NCBI RefSeq assembly: GCF_012317585.1
Contig: NZ_CP042909.1
Location: forward strand, 310,001 to 374,000
Origin: Thermosulfurimonas marina
GTDB taxonomy: Bacteria > Desulfobacterota > Thermodesulfobacteria > Thermodesulfobacteriales > Thermodesulfobacteriaceae
DNA: 64,000 nt
Direction of reading: 5' to 3'
The position numbers were made by a program, and so were the translations under genes. Positions 25,888 through 33,840 of the stretch are shown piece by piece (positions within the stretch are counted from its first letter, which is position 1; every line of letters starts with the position of its first letter). The notes under the pieces were generated by a model. It saw only the letters and a list, made by a program, of their open reading frames with translations. It had not been told where the DNA came from and did not search any database.

Positions 25888-26480
25888 CGGCCGGCCACCG
25901 CCTCAAAACCCAGTTCAAAGGCCCGCAAATTGAGGTCAAGGTAGGCCGGTTTCACCACCGCCTTCAAGGCCTCAAGCAGGGTCTGCCGGGAGAGGGGAAG
26001 AAGCTCCGTGGCTGCAAGGGCTCCGAGCATGACCACATTCAAGGCCCGGGAAGATCCGGCCTCGCGAGCCAGCTTTTCCCCGGAAAGGAGATAGACCCGG
26101 GGAAGGGCCTTTTTAAGTCGTTCAAGGAGGTGCGGAAGTTCCGGATAGGTGGCCAAACCATCCTTGACGATTTGGGGGAAGACCGGATTAGTGCTCACCA
26201 CCGCCGTGGCCTCCCGCCGGCAACGCCCCAAGGCCCGTAAGGCCTCCACCGGCTCGAGGGCCACCAGGATGTCGGCCTCCCCTTCGGAAATGTAGGGACT
26301 CTTTACCGCCCCCAGAACGATGTTGGTTTCCACCACCCCACCCCGCTGGGCCATCCCATGGACCTCGCTCATGGCCACGGGTAGACCCTCCCGGAGAGCG
26401 GCCTCGCCCAGGACTCGACTGAAAAGAAGAATTCCCTGACCACCTACACCCACGGCAAGAATCCGGTACCCTTCCGCCAT
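25884..26480 (-). CDS. iorB: Indolepyruvate:ferredoxin oxidoreductase beta subunit
   Basis: A 198-residue gamma-type 2-oxoacid oxidoreductase domain: ILAVGVGGQGILLFSRVLGEA (residues 6-26) and SEVHGMAQRGGVVETNIVLG (~37-56) are signatures of IorB. With IorA it oxidises aryl-pyruvates from aromatic amino acids to aryl-acetyl-CoA and reduces ferredoxin. It lies 10 bp downstream of iorA with its own GGAGG. Confidence 0.93.
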   Translation of the reverse strand: MAEGYRILAVGVGGQGILLFSRVLGEAALREGLPVAMSEVHGMAQRGGVVETNIVLGAVKSPYISEGEADILVALEPVEALRALGRCRREATAVVSTNPVFPQIVKDGLATYPELPHLLERLKKALPRVYLLSGEKLAREAGSSRALNVVMLGALAATELLPLSRQTLLEALKAVVKPAYLDLNLRAFELGFEAVAGR

Positions 26481-26490
26481 CGCCGGCCTC

Positions 26491-28173
26491 CTATTTCTTG
26501 AACTTGGCCCGATAAAGCACGCACGGGGCCTTGGCCACGATCACCGCAAGTTTCTTTGAAGAAAGGACGGGTCTTACCGCCTCCTTGGCCTCTGTCTTCT
26601 TGTAAGGGTTGATCTCCACGGCCGGGATCCCCAGGGATTCACAGAGGCGGGCGATGGAGATCACCGGCCGGTCTTTCAGGACTTCGGGGCGCAATTCCTG
26701 CGAGGGCACAGGCTGGTGCCCGGTCATGGCCGTGGTCTCGTTGTCCAGGACCACCAGAGTAAAGTGGTGTCCCTGATAGAGGGCATTTATGAGAGGGGGG
26801 ATGCCGGCATGAAAGAAAGTGGAGTCCCCAATGAAAGAGACCAGGCGCTGATCCGTGGCTACCGAAAAGCCGCAAGCCGACCCCACGCTCGAGCCCATAC
26901 AGAGGAGGTAGTCGGCCATGCGCAAAGGAGGTAAAAGCCCCAGGGTGTAGCAGCCGATATCCGTGGGATAGACCGTATTTTCTTCCTCCCCCAACTCCTG
27001 AAGGACTTCTTTGACCACCTTGTAGGTTTCCCGGTGGGGACAGCCCGGACAGAGGGTAGGCGGACGCGGAGGCAGTTCCGGCACCCAGGAGGTGTCCGGG
27101 GCCTCCGGCGGCTGCCAGTCAAGCTCAAAGGCCCGGGCCAGGGCGGCCTTGACCATCCCGGGATGAAATTCGTGATAACGCGGAAAATATCCCTCGGCCT
27201 TGCCCAGGATCTTCACCGCAAGCCCGGCCTCCTGAGCGGTAACCTTGAGGGCCTCTTCCAAATAGGGCTCAAGTTCTTCTACCACCAGACACCTTTCCAG
27301 CCCGGAAAGGAACTCCCGGGCCAGGGCCTTGGGAAAGGGGTGGGTAAAGCCTAAGAAAAGGACCGAAACCTTTCCTTCAAGGCCCAGCTCCCTTAAAGCA
27401 TCTTCCACATAAAGCACCGAGACCCCGGAGGCCACCACCCCCAGGGGCCCGCCTTTAAGCATTCGATTGAAAGGAGAGCGGGCCGCCTCCTCTTCGGCCA
27501 GCCGGAGCTTCTCAAGAAGGATCTGATGGCGCTTACGGGCCACCGCGGGCACCGGAATCCAGCGCCCGGGGTCCTTTTCAAAACGCCCTTTGGGAAAGGC
27601 ACGGTAGTCGGCCAGCCTTCCGCAGGCGACCACCCCCCGGGCGTGGGAGACCCGGGTGGTGGTGCGCAGGAGGACCGGGACCTCCAGTCTTTCGGAAAGT
27701 TCAAAGGCGTAGGCGGTATACTGGCGGGCCTCTTCCGGGGTGGCCGGCTCGAGCATGGGGAGTCCGGAAAGTCGGGCATAATAGCGATTGTCCTGCTCGT
27801 TCTGGCTGGAATGACAGGAGGGATCGTCCGCGGTCACCACCACCATCCCCCCTTTCACCCCCACATAGGCCAAGGTAAGAAAGGGATCGGCGGCCACATT
27901 AAGGCCCACATGTTTCATACAGGTGAGGGAACGCAGACCACAGGCCGCCGCCGCGGCAGCCACCTCCATAGCCACCTTTTCATTTACCGAAAATTCAAAG
28001 TAAAGACCCGGGAGCTCCTGGGAGAGAGCAAAGAGGTTGTTTCCGATCTCTGAGGAAGGGGTTCCGGGATAGGCCGCCCCCACCCGCAGACCCGCCTCCA
28101 GGGCCCCGCGCACAATGGCCTCGTTTCCCAGAAGGAGCCTCCGCTCGCCTTCTGCCGCCAGAAGAGGGTGCAT
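26491..28173 (-). CDS. iorA: Indolepyruvate:ferredoxin oxidoreductase alpha subunit, lacking the ferredoxin domain
   Basis: A 560-residue protein. Residues ~10-190 form the pyrimidine-binding domain (GNEAIVRGALEAGLRVGAAY, PGTPSSEIG). Residues ~370-545 are the thiamine-diphosphate domain (LCPGCPHRETY, GDSTFFHAGIPPLINALYQ, LDNETTAMTGHQPVPS). It stops at VIVAKAPCVLYRAKFKK. Known IorA proteins continue here into a C-terminal domain with two 4Fe-4S clusters; that part is missing, and the stop is followed by the iorB ribosome site, so the loss is not a frameshift seen here. Electron exit must therefore differ. AAGGAGG precedes the ATG. Confidence 0.93.
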   Translation of the reverse strand: MHPLLAAEGERRLLLGNEAIVRGALEAGLRVGAAYPGTPSSEIGNNLFALSQELPGLYFEFSVNEKVAMEVAAAAAACGLRSLTCMKHVGLNVAADPFLTLAYVGVKGGMVVVTADDPSCHSSQNEQDNRYYARLSGLPMLEPATPEEARQYTAYAFELSERLEVPVLLRTTTRVSHARGVVACGRLADYRAFPKGRFEKDPGRWIPVPAVARKRHQILLEKLRLAEEEAARSPFNRMLKGGPLGVVASGVSVLYVEDALRELGLEGKVSVLFLGFTHPFPKALAREFLSGLERCLVVEELEPYLEEALKVTAQEAGLAVKILGKAEGYFPRYHEFHPGMVKAALARAFELDWQPPEAPDTSWVPELPPRPPTLCPGCPHRETYKVVKEVLQELGEEENTVYPTDIGCYTLGLLPPLRMADYLLCMGSSVGSACGFSVATDQRLVSFIGDSTFFHAGIPPLINALYQGHHFTLVVLDNETTAMTGHQPVPSQELRPEVLKDRPVISIARLCESLGIPAVEINPYKKTEAKEAVRPVLSSKKLAVIVAKAPCVLYRAKFKK

Positions 28174-28200
28174 GCCGCCCTCCTTTCCGGAGTTTGCCCC

Positions 28201-28229
28201 TTTTTACCGGGCCCCTCTCAATTTGACAA
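28201..28229 (-). promoter_or_regulatory. Candidate promoter of iorAB
   Basis: Minus strand TTGTCA (28229-28224), 17 nt, TAAAAA (28206-28201), about 28 nt before the iorA ATG. Its -35 is the complement of the TTGACA of the liv promoter. Confidence 0.45.
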
Positions 28230-28251
28230 TAGAAAAGCTTCCTGGCATTAT
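28223..28251 (+). promoter_or_regulatory. Promoter of livJ-livH-livM
   Basis: TTGACA (28223-28228), 17-nt spacer, CATTAT (28246-28251), 30 nt before the livJ ATG, which has AAAGGAGG. A strong sigma-70-type match. Confidence 0.65.
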
Positions 28252-28281
28252 CCCTGCAAACCTAAACAAAGGAGGCCCGAG

Positions 28282-29424
28282 ATGCGCAACTGTTTGGCCG
28301 TCTTCTTAGGGAGCCTTCTCTTCCTCTGGAGTTCTCTTTCCCTAGCCAAGGAGCCCTACCGGATCGGGGCCCTCTTTTCGGTGACCGGCCCCACCTCCTT
28401 TATCGGGGATCCGGAAAAGAAGACCCTGGAGATGCTGGTGGAGGAGATCAACCGGGCCGGGGGCATAAACGGGCACCCGGTAGAGGCCATCATCTACGAT
28501 ACCCAGGGAGAAGAGACCCTGGCTGTCCAGAAGTTCATGCGTCTGGTGACCCAGGATCGGGTGCTGGCGGTCATCGGGCCGAGCCGCACCGGGACCAGCC
28601 TGGCTGTGGCCCCCTTGGCGGAACGCTTCCGCGTGCCCCTCATATCCTGTGCTGCGGGGATCAAAATCGTGGAGCCGGTGCGCCCCTATGTCTTTAAAGT
28701 GGCCCAGAGCGACCGTCTCGCCGTAAAAAAGATCTACGCCTATCTGAAGACCCAGGGACTCACCCGGGTGGGGATCCTTACCGTCTCCAACGGCTTCGGT
28801 CAGAGCGGGCGTCAGGAACTCAAGCGATTGGCCCCCCAATACGGGATCACCTTGGTGGCCGATGAACTTTACGGTCCTAAGGACACGGACATGAAGCCCC
28901 AGCTCATCCGCATCCGCAAGGCCGGGGCCCAGGCGGTGATCTGCTGGGGGACCAACCCGGGCCCGGCCATTGTGGCCCGCAACATGCGGGAGCTGGGTAT
29001 GACCCAGAAACTCATCATGAGCCATGGGGTGGCCTCCCGGCGTTTCATTGAGCTGGCGGGAAAGGCCGCCGAAGGGATCATCCTCCCTGCCGGCAAACTC
29101 ATCGTGGCCCACGAACTTCCGGATTCCGACCCCCAGAAGCCCCTTCTTCTGAGCTATATCAAACGTTACAAGGCGCGCTACGGGGTGGAACCCTCCTCTT
29201 TCGGGGGCCACGCCTACGACGCCTTTCTTCTCCTCAAGGAGGCCCTGGCCAAAGCCGGAGCAGACCGCAAGGCCCTCCGAGACGCCTTGGAAAGCCTCAA
29301 GGGAATCAAAGGGATCCACGGGATCTTCAACCTGAGCCCCCAGGACCACAACGGGCTTTCCGAGCGGGAGGCCTTCGTGCTGGTGGAGATTCGGGGAGGA
29401 GATTTTCACCTGCTTAAAGAATGA
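28282..29424 (+). CDS. livJ: Branched-chain amino-acid type ABC transporter, substrate-binding protein
   Basis: A 380-residue periplasmic binding protein of the Peripla_BP_6 type. The signal peptide is residues 1-22 (MRNCLAVFLGSLLFLWSSLS, cleavage after LAK or SLA). YRIGALFSVTGPTSFIGDPE opens the first lobe, and FGGHAYDAFLLLKEALAKAG is near the end. It delivers amino acids or related solutes to the LivH/LivM channel. An ORF start upstream at 28168 is excluded by the promoter and ribosome site. Its proximity to the divergent iorAB suggests linked amino-acid use. The ligand cannot be assigned. Confidence 0.88.
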   Translation: MRNCLAVFLGSLLFLWSSLSLAKEPYRIGALFSVTGPTSFIGDPEKKTLEMLVEEINRAGGINGHPVEAIIYDTQGEETLAVQKFMRLVTQDRVLAVIGPSRTGTSLAVAPLAERFRVPLISCAAGIKIVEPVRPYVFKVAQSDRLAVKKIYAYLKTQGLTRVGILTVSNGFGQSGRQELKRLAPQYGITLVADELYGPKDTDMKPQLIRIRKAGAQAVICWGTNPGPAIVARNMRELGMTQKLIMSHGVASRRFIELAGKAAEGIILPAGKLIVAHELPDSDPQKPLLLSYIKRYKARYGVEPSSFGGHAYDAFLLLKEALAKAGADRKALRDALESLKGIKGIHGIFNLSPQDHNGLSEREAFVLVEIRGGDFHLLKE

Positions 29425-30287
29425 TCCTGGAGCTCCTTTTTTCCGGACTGGTAAACGGGGCCATTTACGCCCTGGTCGCCCTGGGGTTTATGATCATTTA
29501 CAGCGCCACCGGGGTGATCAACTTTGCCCAGGGGGAATTCGTGATGCTGGGGGCCATGCTTACGGCCTGGTTGAGCGGCCGAGGCTGGCCCCTGGCGGCC
29601 GTCCTGCCCCTGGCCCTCACCGGGGCCACTCTGGTGGGAGTGCTCACCGAAAGACTCACCATCCGTCCGGCCCGGGAGGCCTCCCCCCTTACCCTGATCA
29701 TCATCACCATCGGGGTCTCCATCCTTCTTAAAGGGGTCTCCATGTTCCTCTGGGGAAAGGAGCCCCTTCCGGTCTCCCCTTTTCTTTCCGGGCCCCCCTT
29801 TACTTTTTTTAAAGCGGCCCTTCCCCGTCAGGGCCTTCTGGTCCTTTCGTCCTCGACCCTGGCCTTTGCCGCGGTGGCGGTCTTTTTTCGCTACACCCTC
29901 TGGGGCAAGGCCATGCGGGCCTGTGCCTATAATCGTTTCGGGGCCCGCATCCTGGGGATCAATCTCTCCGGGCTCACCTGCCTTTCTTTTGCCCTCAGTG
30001 CAGCCCTTTCGGGTCTGGCCGGGATCGTTATTGCCCCTCTGACCTTTGCCACCTATGACATGGGAACCATGCTGGGACTCAAAGGCTTCAGCGCTGCGGT
30101 CTTCGGAGGCCTAGGCTCGGCCGGAGGAGCCCTTCTGGGGGGATTCACCCTGGGGGTGCTTGAGGCCCTGGCCGCAGGATATATCTCTTCGGCTTACAAG
30201 GATGCCCTGGCCTTTGTCCTTCTCCTGGCGGTCCTTTTCGTGCGGCCGGAGGGGCTTTTCAGTCCGGAAAGGGTGGAAAAGCTCTAA
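29421..30287 (+). CDS. livH: Branched-chain amino-acid type ABC permease LivH
   Basis: A 288-residue polytopic protein with about eight helices. GLVNGAIYALVALGFMIIYS and GVINFAQGEFVMLGAM are the usual LivH opening. KAMRACAYNRFGARILGINL is the conserved cytoplasmic (EAA-type) loop, and FGGLGSAGGALLGGFTLGVL lies in the last part. The ATG overlaps the livJ stop by 4 bp. It forms the membrane channel with LivM. Confidence 0.93.
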   Translation: MILELLFSGLVNGAIYALVALGFMIIYSATGVINFAQGEFVMLGAMLTAWLSGRGWPLAAVLPLALTGATLVGVLTERLTIRPAREASPLTLIIITIGVSILLKGVSMFLWGKEPLPVSPFLSGPPFTFFKAALPRQGLLVLSSSTLAFAAVAVFFRYTLWGKAMRACAYNRFGARILGINLSGLTCLSFALSAALSGLAGIVIAPLTFATYDMGTMLGLKGFSAAVFGGLGSAGGALLGGFTLGVLEALAAGYISSAYKDALAFVLLLAVLFVRPEGLFSPERVEKL

Positions 30288-30288
30288 G

Positions 30289-31278
30289 ATGCTGCGGGAA
30301 TATCTCAAGATAGCCGCTCTAGGGGGGTTGGTCCTGGGAATTTTTTCCGGCCTCCGGAACGAATACCTCTTTAACGTGCTGACCATGGTGGGTCTTCAGG
30401 TGTTGGTGGTCATCGGGCTTTCCCTTCTCATGGGCTACGCCGGCCAGGTCTCCCTGGGACACGCAGCCTTTTACGGCTTAGGAGCCTACGCCTCAGGCAT
30501 CCTCACCACCCGCTACGGGGTCTCTCCCCTGGCCGGAATCCTTCTGGCCCAGCTTTTCACCCTCTCCCTGGCCCTGGTAATAGGGGTCCCCACCCTGCGC
30601 CTGCGGGGCCATTACCTGGCTCTGGCCACCCTGGGACTGGGGGTGATCGTGGAGATCTTTTTCAAAGAGGCGGTGGAACTTACCGGGGGACCCTCCGGCC
30701 TGGTAGGCATACCGCCCCTCTCGGCCGGCGGCCTGATCTTCCTTTCCTTTCGCCAGACCTTTCTTCTCACCTGGATCCTGGTCCTTCTAGCCCTTCTCCT
30801 AAGCCTCCATCTTATTCATTCCCCCTGGGGCCGGGCCTTGCTGGCCCTCCACGACAGCGAACCTGCTCTGCGCTCCCTAGGCTACAGCATTCAGCGTCTG
30901 AAGATGGGGGTCTTCCTTTTTTCGGTCTCCCTGGCTACCCTTGCCGGCTCCCTCTACGCCCACTTCGTGACTTTTATCAGCCCTTACAGTTTTACCTTCC
31001 TTCACTCGGTGAAGTTTGTGACCATGGTAGTGGTGGGAGGCATCGCCAGCCTTTGGGGCGCGGTGGCCGGAGCGGTGTTCCTGGCCCTTCTTCCCGAAGT
31101 CCTCACCCACTTTGAGGACTATGAGGTGGCTATTTTCGGAATTATTCTTATATTAGTTATGATTTACAGTCCCGAAGGACTGATCACTGCACTGGAGAGG
31201 AAACTATGGCCATACGTAAGATCCTGGTCTACGGCCATCCCCTTCTCCGGGAGAGGGCCCAGGAAGTCCGCGAAATAG
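30289..31278 (+). CDS. livM: Branched-chain amino-acid type ABC permease LivM
   Basis: A 329-residue permease. LLMGYAGQVSLGHAAFYGLG is the LivM signature; GRALLALHDSEPALRSLGYS is the cytoplasmic coupling loop. The ATG follows livH by 1 bp. The C-terminus (from about YSPEGLITALERK) overlaps the peptide deformylase start by 73 bp. No LivG or LivF ATPase gene lies in this window, so the ATPases must be elsewhere or shared. Confidence 0.93.
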   Translation: MLREYLKIAALGGLVLGIFSGLRNEYLFNVLTMVGLQVLVVIGLSLLMGYAGQVSLGHAAFYGLGAYASGILTTRYGVSPLAGILLAQLFTLSLALVIGVPTLRLRGHYLALATLGLGVIVEIFFKEAVELTGGPSGLVGIPPLSAGGLIFLSFRQTFLLTWILVLLALLLSLHLIHSPWGRALLALHDSEPALRSLGYSIQRLKMGVFLFSVSLATLAGSLYAHFVTFISPYSFTFLHSVKFVTMVVVGGIASLWGAVAGAVFLALLPEVLTHFEDYEVAIFGIILILVMIYSPEGLITALERKLWPYVRSWSTAIPFSGRGPRKSAK

Positions 31279-31721
31279 ACGGGAAGCTCCAGGACCTCCT
31301 GGAGGACATGCTGGAGACCATGTACGCCGCCAAGGGTCTGGGGCTGGCCGCCAATCAGGTGGGAGAACTCCAGCGGATCTTCGTGTTGGATCTGGCCCAG
31401 CGGGAGGAAAAGGCCCCCCGAAGCCCCCTCTTTTTCCTCAACCCGGAGATCGTGGAAGCCGAGGGAGAACTCTACGAAGAAGAAGGTTGTCTCAGTATCC
31501 CGGGATATTCCGCCAAAGTGAAACGGTTTTCCCGGGTGTTGGTCCGCGCCCTGGATCGCGAAGGAAAACCCTTCGAGATGGAATTGGAAGGCTTAAGAGC
31601 CCGCGCCGTCCAACACGAATTGGACCACTTAAACGGTGTCCTCTACGTGGATCACCTCTCCCCACTCAAACGCAAGCTCTTCCTGCGCTGGTGGAAAAAA
31701 CACGCACCTTCTACCAAATGA
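31206..31721 (+). CDS. def: Peptide deformylase
   Basis: 171 residues, normal for the family. GLAANQVG (~43-50), EEGCLSIPG with the metal Cys (~97), and VQHELDHLNG with HExxH (~138-147) are the three deformylase motifs. It removes the formyl group from new proteins. The start lies within livM, 73 bp before its stop, preceded by GGAGAGG; the ORF has no later good start that keeps the conserved N-terminus (RKILVYGHPLLRERAQEV). Confidence 0.96.
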   Translation: MAIRKILVYGHPLLRERAQEVREIDGKLQDLLEDMLETMYAAKGLGLAANQVGELQRIFVLDLAQREEKAPRSPLFFLNPEIVEAEGELYEEEGCLSIPGYSAKVKRFSRVLVRALDREGKPFEMELEGLRARAVQHELDHLNGVLYVDHLSPLKRKLFLRWWKKHAPSTK

Positions 31722-31722
31722 A

Positions 31723-31760
31723 AGGGTCGTCTCTACCCTCAAACGATTTTTTAATTTTTT
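31723..31760 (+). terminator. Weak terminator-like structure after def
   Basis: AGGGT (31723-31727) can pair with ACCCT (31735-31739) around a 7-nt loop, and T-rich runs follow from 31747 to 31760. The stem is short and the T tract is offset, so this is only a candidate. Confidence 0.3.
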
Positions 31761-31775
31761 ATCATTAGAAAATCT

Positions 31776-31829
31776 TATTGGCAAATCCGAAAAGTCCTAT
31801 TGGCAAGAAATTATTTTAAATTTTGGCAA
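31776..31829 (+). repeat. Three direct repeats of (T)TTGGCAA at 22-23 bp spacing
   Basis: TATTGGCAA occurs at 31776-31784 and 31798-31806, and TTTTGGCAA at 31821-31829. The phase is about two helical turns. They lie in AT-rich DNA between def and the M24 peptidase; the last is inside the 3' coding end of the latter. They might be a protein-binding array or chance in AT-rich DNA. Confidence 0.4.
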
Positions 31830-32978
31830 AAACACAGTTAATTTTTCCGCAGAGTCTTCCTCTAGGCTCCAGGTATCCTCAAAACCGATCACCCCGAGAC
31901 CGGGGATATGGAGCTTGGGCTCCAGGGCCAGGCACATACCCGCACGGAGGGGGGTTTTCACCCCCGGGGCCAGCGGCGGGTCCTCGTCCACGCAGAGCCC
32001 CACCCCGTGTCCCACGAAGTTCACTCCCTCCTCCCCGTGGCGCATGAAAAACTCCGAGACCCCTAGGCGTTCGGCCTCCCCGAAAAGAGCGTAATAGACC
32101 TCTTCGGCAGAGACCCCCGGGCGCAAAAGCCTCTTTCCGGTGGCCATTAAGGCCTCGGCGATCTCCAGATACTCCTGGACTTCCCTGGAGGGCTTGCCGA
32201 AGACCAGCATCCGGGTCTGGTCCACATAGTAGCCGGCAAAATAGCCCGCCACATCCACCAGGACGGGCTCTCCGGGTCGGATCTCCTTGAGGCTGGCCCC
32301 GGAAGGGAAACCCGGCACCCCGCGTCCTCCCTCCCCGGCCACCATATAGGTGGGTTCCACGGCCTCGGGGCCGGAGACCAGAAGTCCGGTGGCGAATTCG
32401 TTTCCCCGGGCCGAACGCACCAGCCCCGGGTGCCCCCTGCGTCGGAGCTCGGTCTCGATTTCCGCCAGGGCCTCAAGCTCGGTCATTCCGGGTTTAAGGC
32501 GTGGGAGGGCCGCAGAGAGGGCCTCGGCCAGCCGGCGTCCGGCCTCGCGCAGACAGGCCCTCTCGTAAGGGGATTTGATCTGGCGCAGGGAGGAAATGAT
32601 TCCGGAAAGGTCTGAAAGTTCAAAGTCCTGCAGGAGATCCTGGTAACGCAGGAAGTCCCGGTGGGAGAGGCTGGCGAACTCCAGCCCCACCCGGCGCAGT
32701 CCGGCCTCCCGCAGGAGTCCGGGAAGCCCCTTGAGCGACCGGAAGGGCTCCGCCGGAAAGGGGCTTTCCCGGCGCACCCTCTCCAGGGGCCGAAAGACCA
32801 GAAAACGCAGCTGCCTTTCCGTGACCAGGAGATGGGCCCGGGCAAAGGCCCCGGTGAAATAAAAAATACTCAGGGGATGCGTAAGAAGGGCCCCCTCAAG
32901 GCCCGAGTCTCGTAAGGCCTCCCTCAGGGAAAAAAGCCGGGCCTCAAGTTCCGGGCGCGGCGGTCTTTCCGGAACCAC
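31797..32978 (-). CDS. M24 family metallopeptidase (Xaa-Pro dipeptidase-like)
   Basis: A 393-residue protein with a creatinase-like N-domain (~10-140) and a pita-bread catalytic domain (~150-385). Metal ligands appear in VLVDVAGYFAGYYVDQTRM (two Asp), NFVGHGVGL (His), ALEPKLHIPG (Glu) and VIGFEDTW (Glu). It probably cleaves Xaa-Pro bonds. The start is GTG with AAGGAAGG just upstream, giving a 35-bp overlap with the lytic transglycosylase. The last ~20 codons are AT-rich and look like an extension beyond the conserved domain. Confidence 0.87.
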   Translation of the reverse strand: MVPERPPRPELEARLFSLREALRDSGLEGALLTHPLSIFYFTGAFARAHLLVTERQLRFLVFRPLERVRRESPFPAEPFRSLKGLPGLLREAGLRRVGLEFASLSHRDFLRYQDLLQDFELSDLSGIISSLRQIKSPYERACLREAGRRLAEALSAALPRLKPGMTELEALAEIETELRRRGHPGLVRSARGNEFATGLLVSGPEAVEPTYMVAGEGGRGVPGFPSGASLKEIRPGEPVLVDVAGYFAGYYVDQTRMLVFGKPSREVQEYLEIAEALMATGKRLLRPGVSAEEVYYALFGEAERLGVSEFFMRHGEEGVNFVGHGVGLCVDEDPPLAPGVKTPLRAGMCLALEPKLHIPGLGVIGFEDTWSLEEDSAEKLTVFLPKFKIISCQ

Positions 32979-33840
32979 CTTTCCTTCCTTCTGTATCCTT
33001 CAGAGGCTTGAGACGCTCGGCGATGGCGAGCACGGTCTCCGCATAGGGTTCGCTGTGATTGTAGGTGAGAAGGACCCGCTTTTTTTCTTCGCGGGAGAGC
33101 CCCGGGCGCCAGCCGTGGCGCCGAAGATAATTGGCTGCGCTGGCCAGGGCGTCGGTCAAGGTGTAAAGGTCCACCCGGCCGTCCCCGTCGCCGTCCACGG
33201 CATAGTCGCGAAAACTCGAGGGCACGAACTGGGGGTAGCCAAAGGCCCCAAAAATAGAACCCTTAAGGGCCAGAGGATCCAAGCCGTACTTTTCGGAGAT
33301 CTCAAGGAGCACCCGGAGTTCCCTATAGGCCCAGCGCGAACGGCGGGCCATAATCTCCTTTAAACGGGCTTCTTCTTCCGGGGAGAGTTCCTGCGGAAGG
33401 TAGGGTTTCACCCGCTCCCAGTCGGAGGAAGCCGCCATGCTGGCCAAGACATTGAAGACCTCGTAATGGCCGTGATGGCGGCCGAGGTCGGACTCCACCA
33501 GAAGAAGGGCCACCAGGACCTCCTTTTCCACCCCGAACCGGGCCTCGATCTCCGAAAGAAAGGGCCTCCAGGCCTCAAGAAAGGCCCGGGCCCGGGCCAA
33601 GCGCTCCGGCCGCAAAAATTGCTGGTAGGGGAGTTTGGTCTCGTCCCAGGTGAGCTTACGGGGCATAATCTCCGGAAGAAAGCGCACCCGGGGATCGGAA
33701 AAGAGGGCCTCCACCTTCTCCCGAGAAAACCCCTCGCGCACCAGCCTTTCTTTCACGGGTTCAAAAGGGGAAGAGCCGGCCAAGGCCAGGGAGGCCCAGA
33801 AAGAGACCCCCAAAGCCCAAACCAGGAACTTCCTTTTCAT
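32944..33840 (-). CDS. MltB-like lytic murein transglycosylase
   Basis: A 298-residue exported protein with a signal peptide (MKRKFLVWALGVSFWASLALAG). LLVESDLGRHHGHYEVFNVL contains the catalytic Glu in the E-S/T-x-x-G context of the SLT_2/MltB family, and FGAFGYPQFVPSSFRDYAVD with DGDGRVDLYTLTDALASAANYL follows, as in MltB. It cleaves peptidoglycan glycan strands, forming anhydro-muramyl ends. No lipobox is seen, so it may be soluble in the periplasm. The ATG overlaps the UPF0182 stop by 4 bp. Confidence 0.9.
   Translation of the reverse strand: MKRKFLVWALGVSFWASLALAGSSPFEPVKERLVREGFSREKVEALFSDPRVRFLPEIMPRKLTWDETKLPYQQFLRPERLARARAFLEAWRPFLSEIEARFGVEKEVLVALLLVESDLGRHHGHYEVFNVLASMAASSDWERVKPYLPQELSPEEEARLKEIMARRSRWAYRELRVLLEISEKYGLDPLALKGSIFGAFGYPQFVPSSFRDYAVDGDGDGRVDLYTLTDALASAANYLRRHGWRPGLSREEKKRVLLTYNHSEPYAETVLAIAERLKPLKDTEGRKGGSGKTAAPGT

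Noticed and set aside
30160-30288. Earlier start for livM
   Set aside because: It lies inside livH and lacks a signal for translation; LivM homology starts at 30289.
31776-31829. CRISPR array
   Set aside because: Repeats are only 9 bp, spacers about 13 bp, and no cas gene is present.
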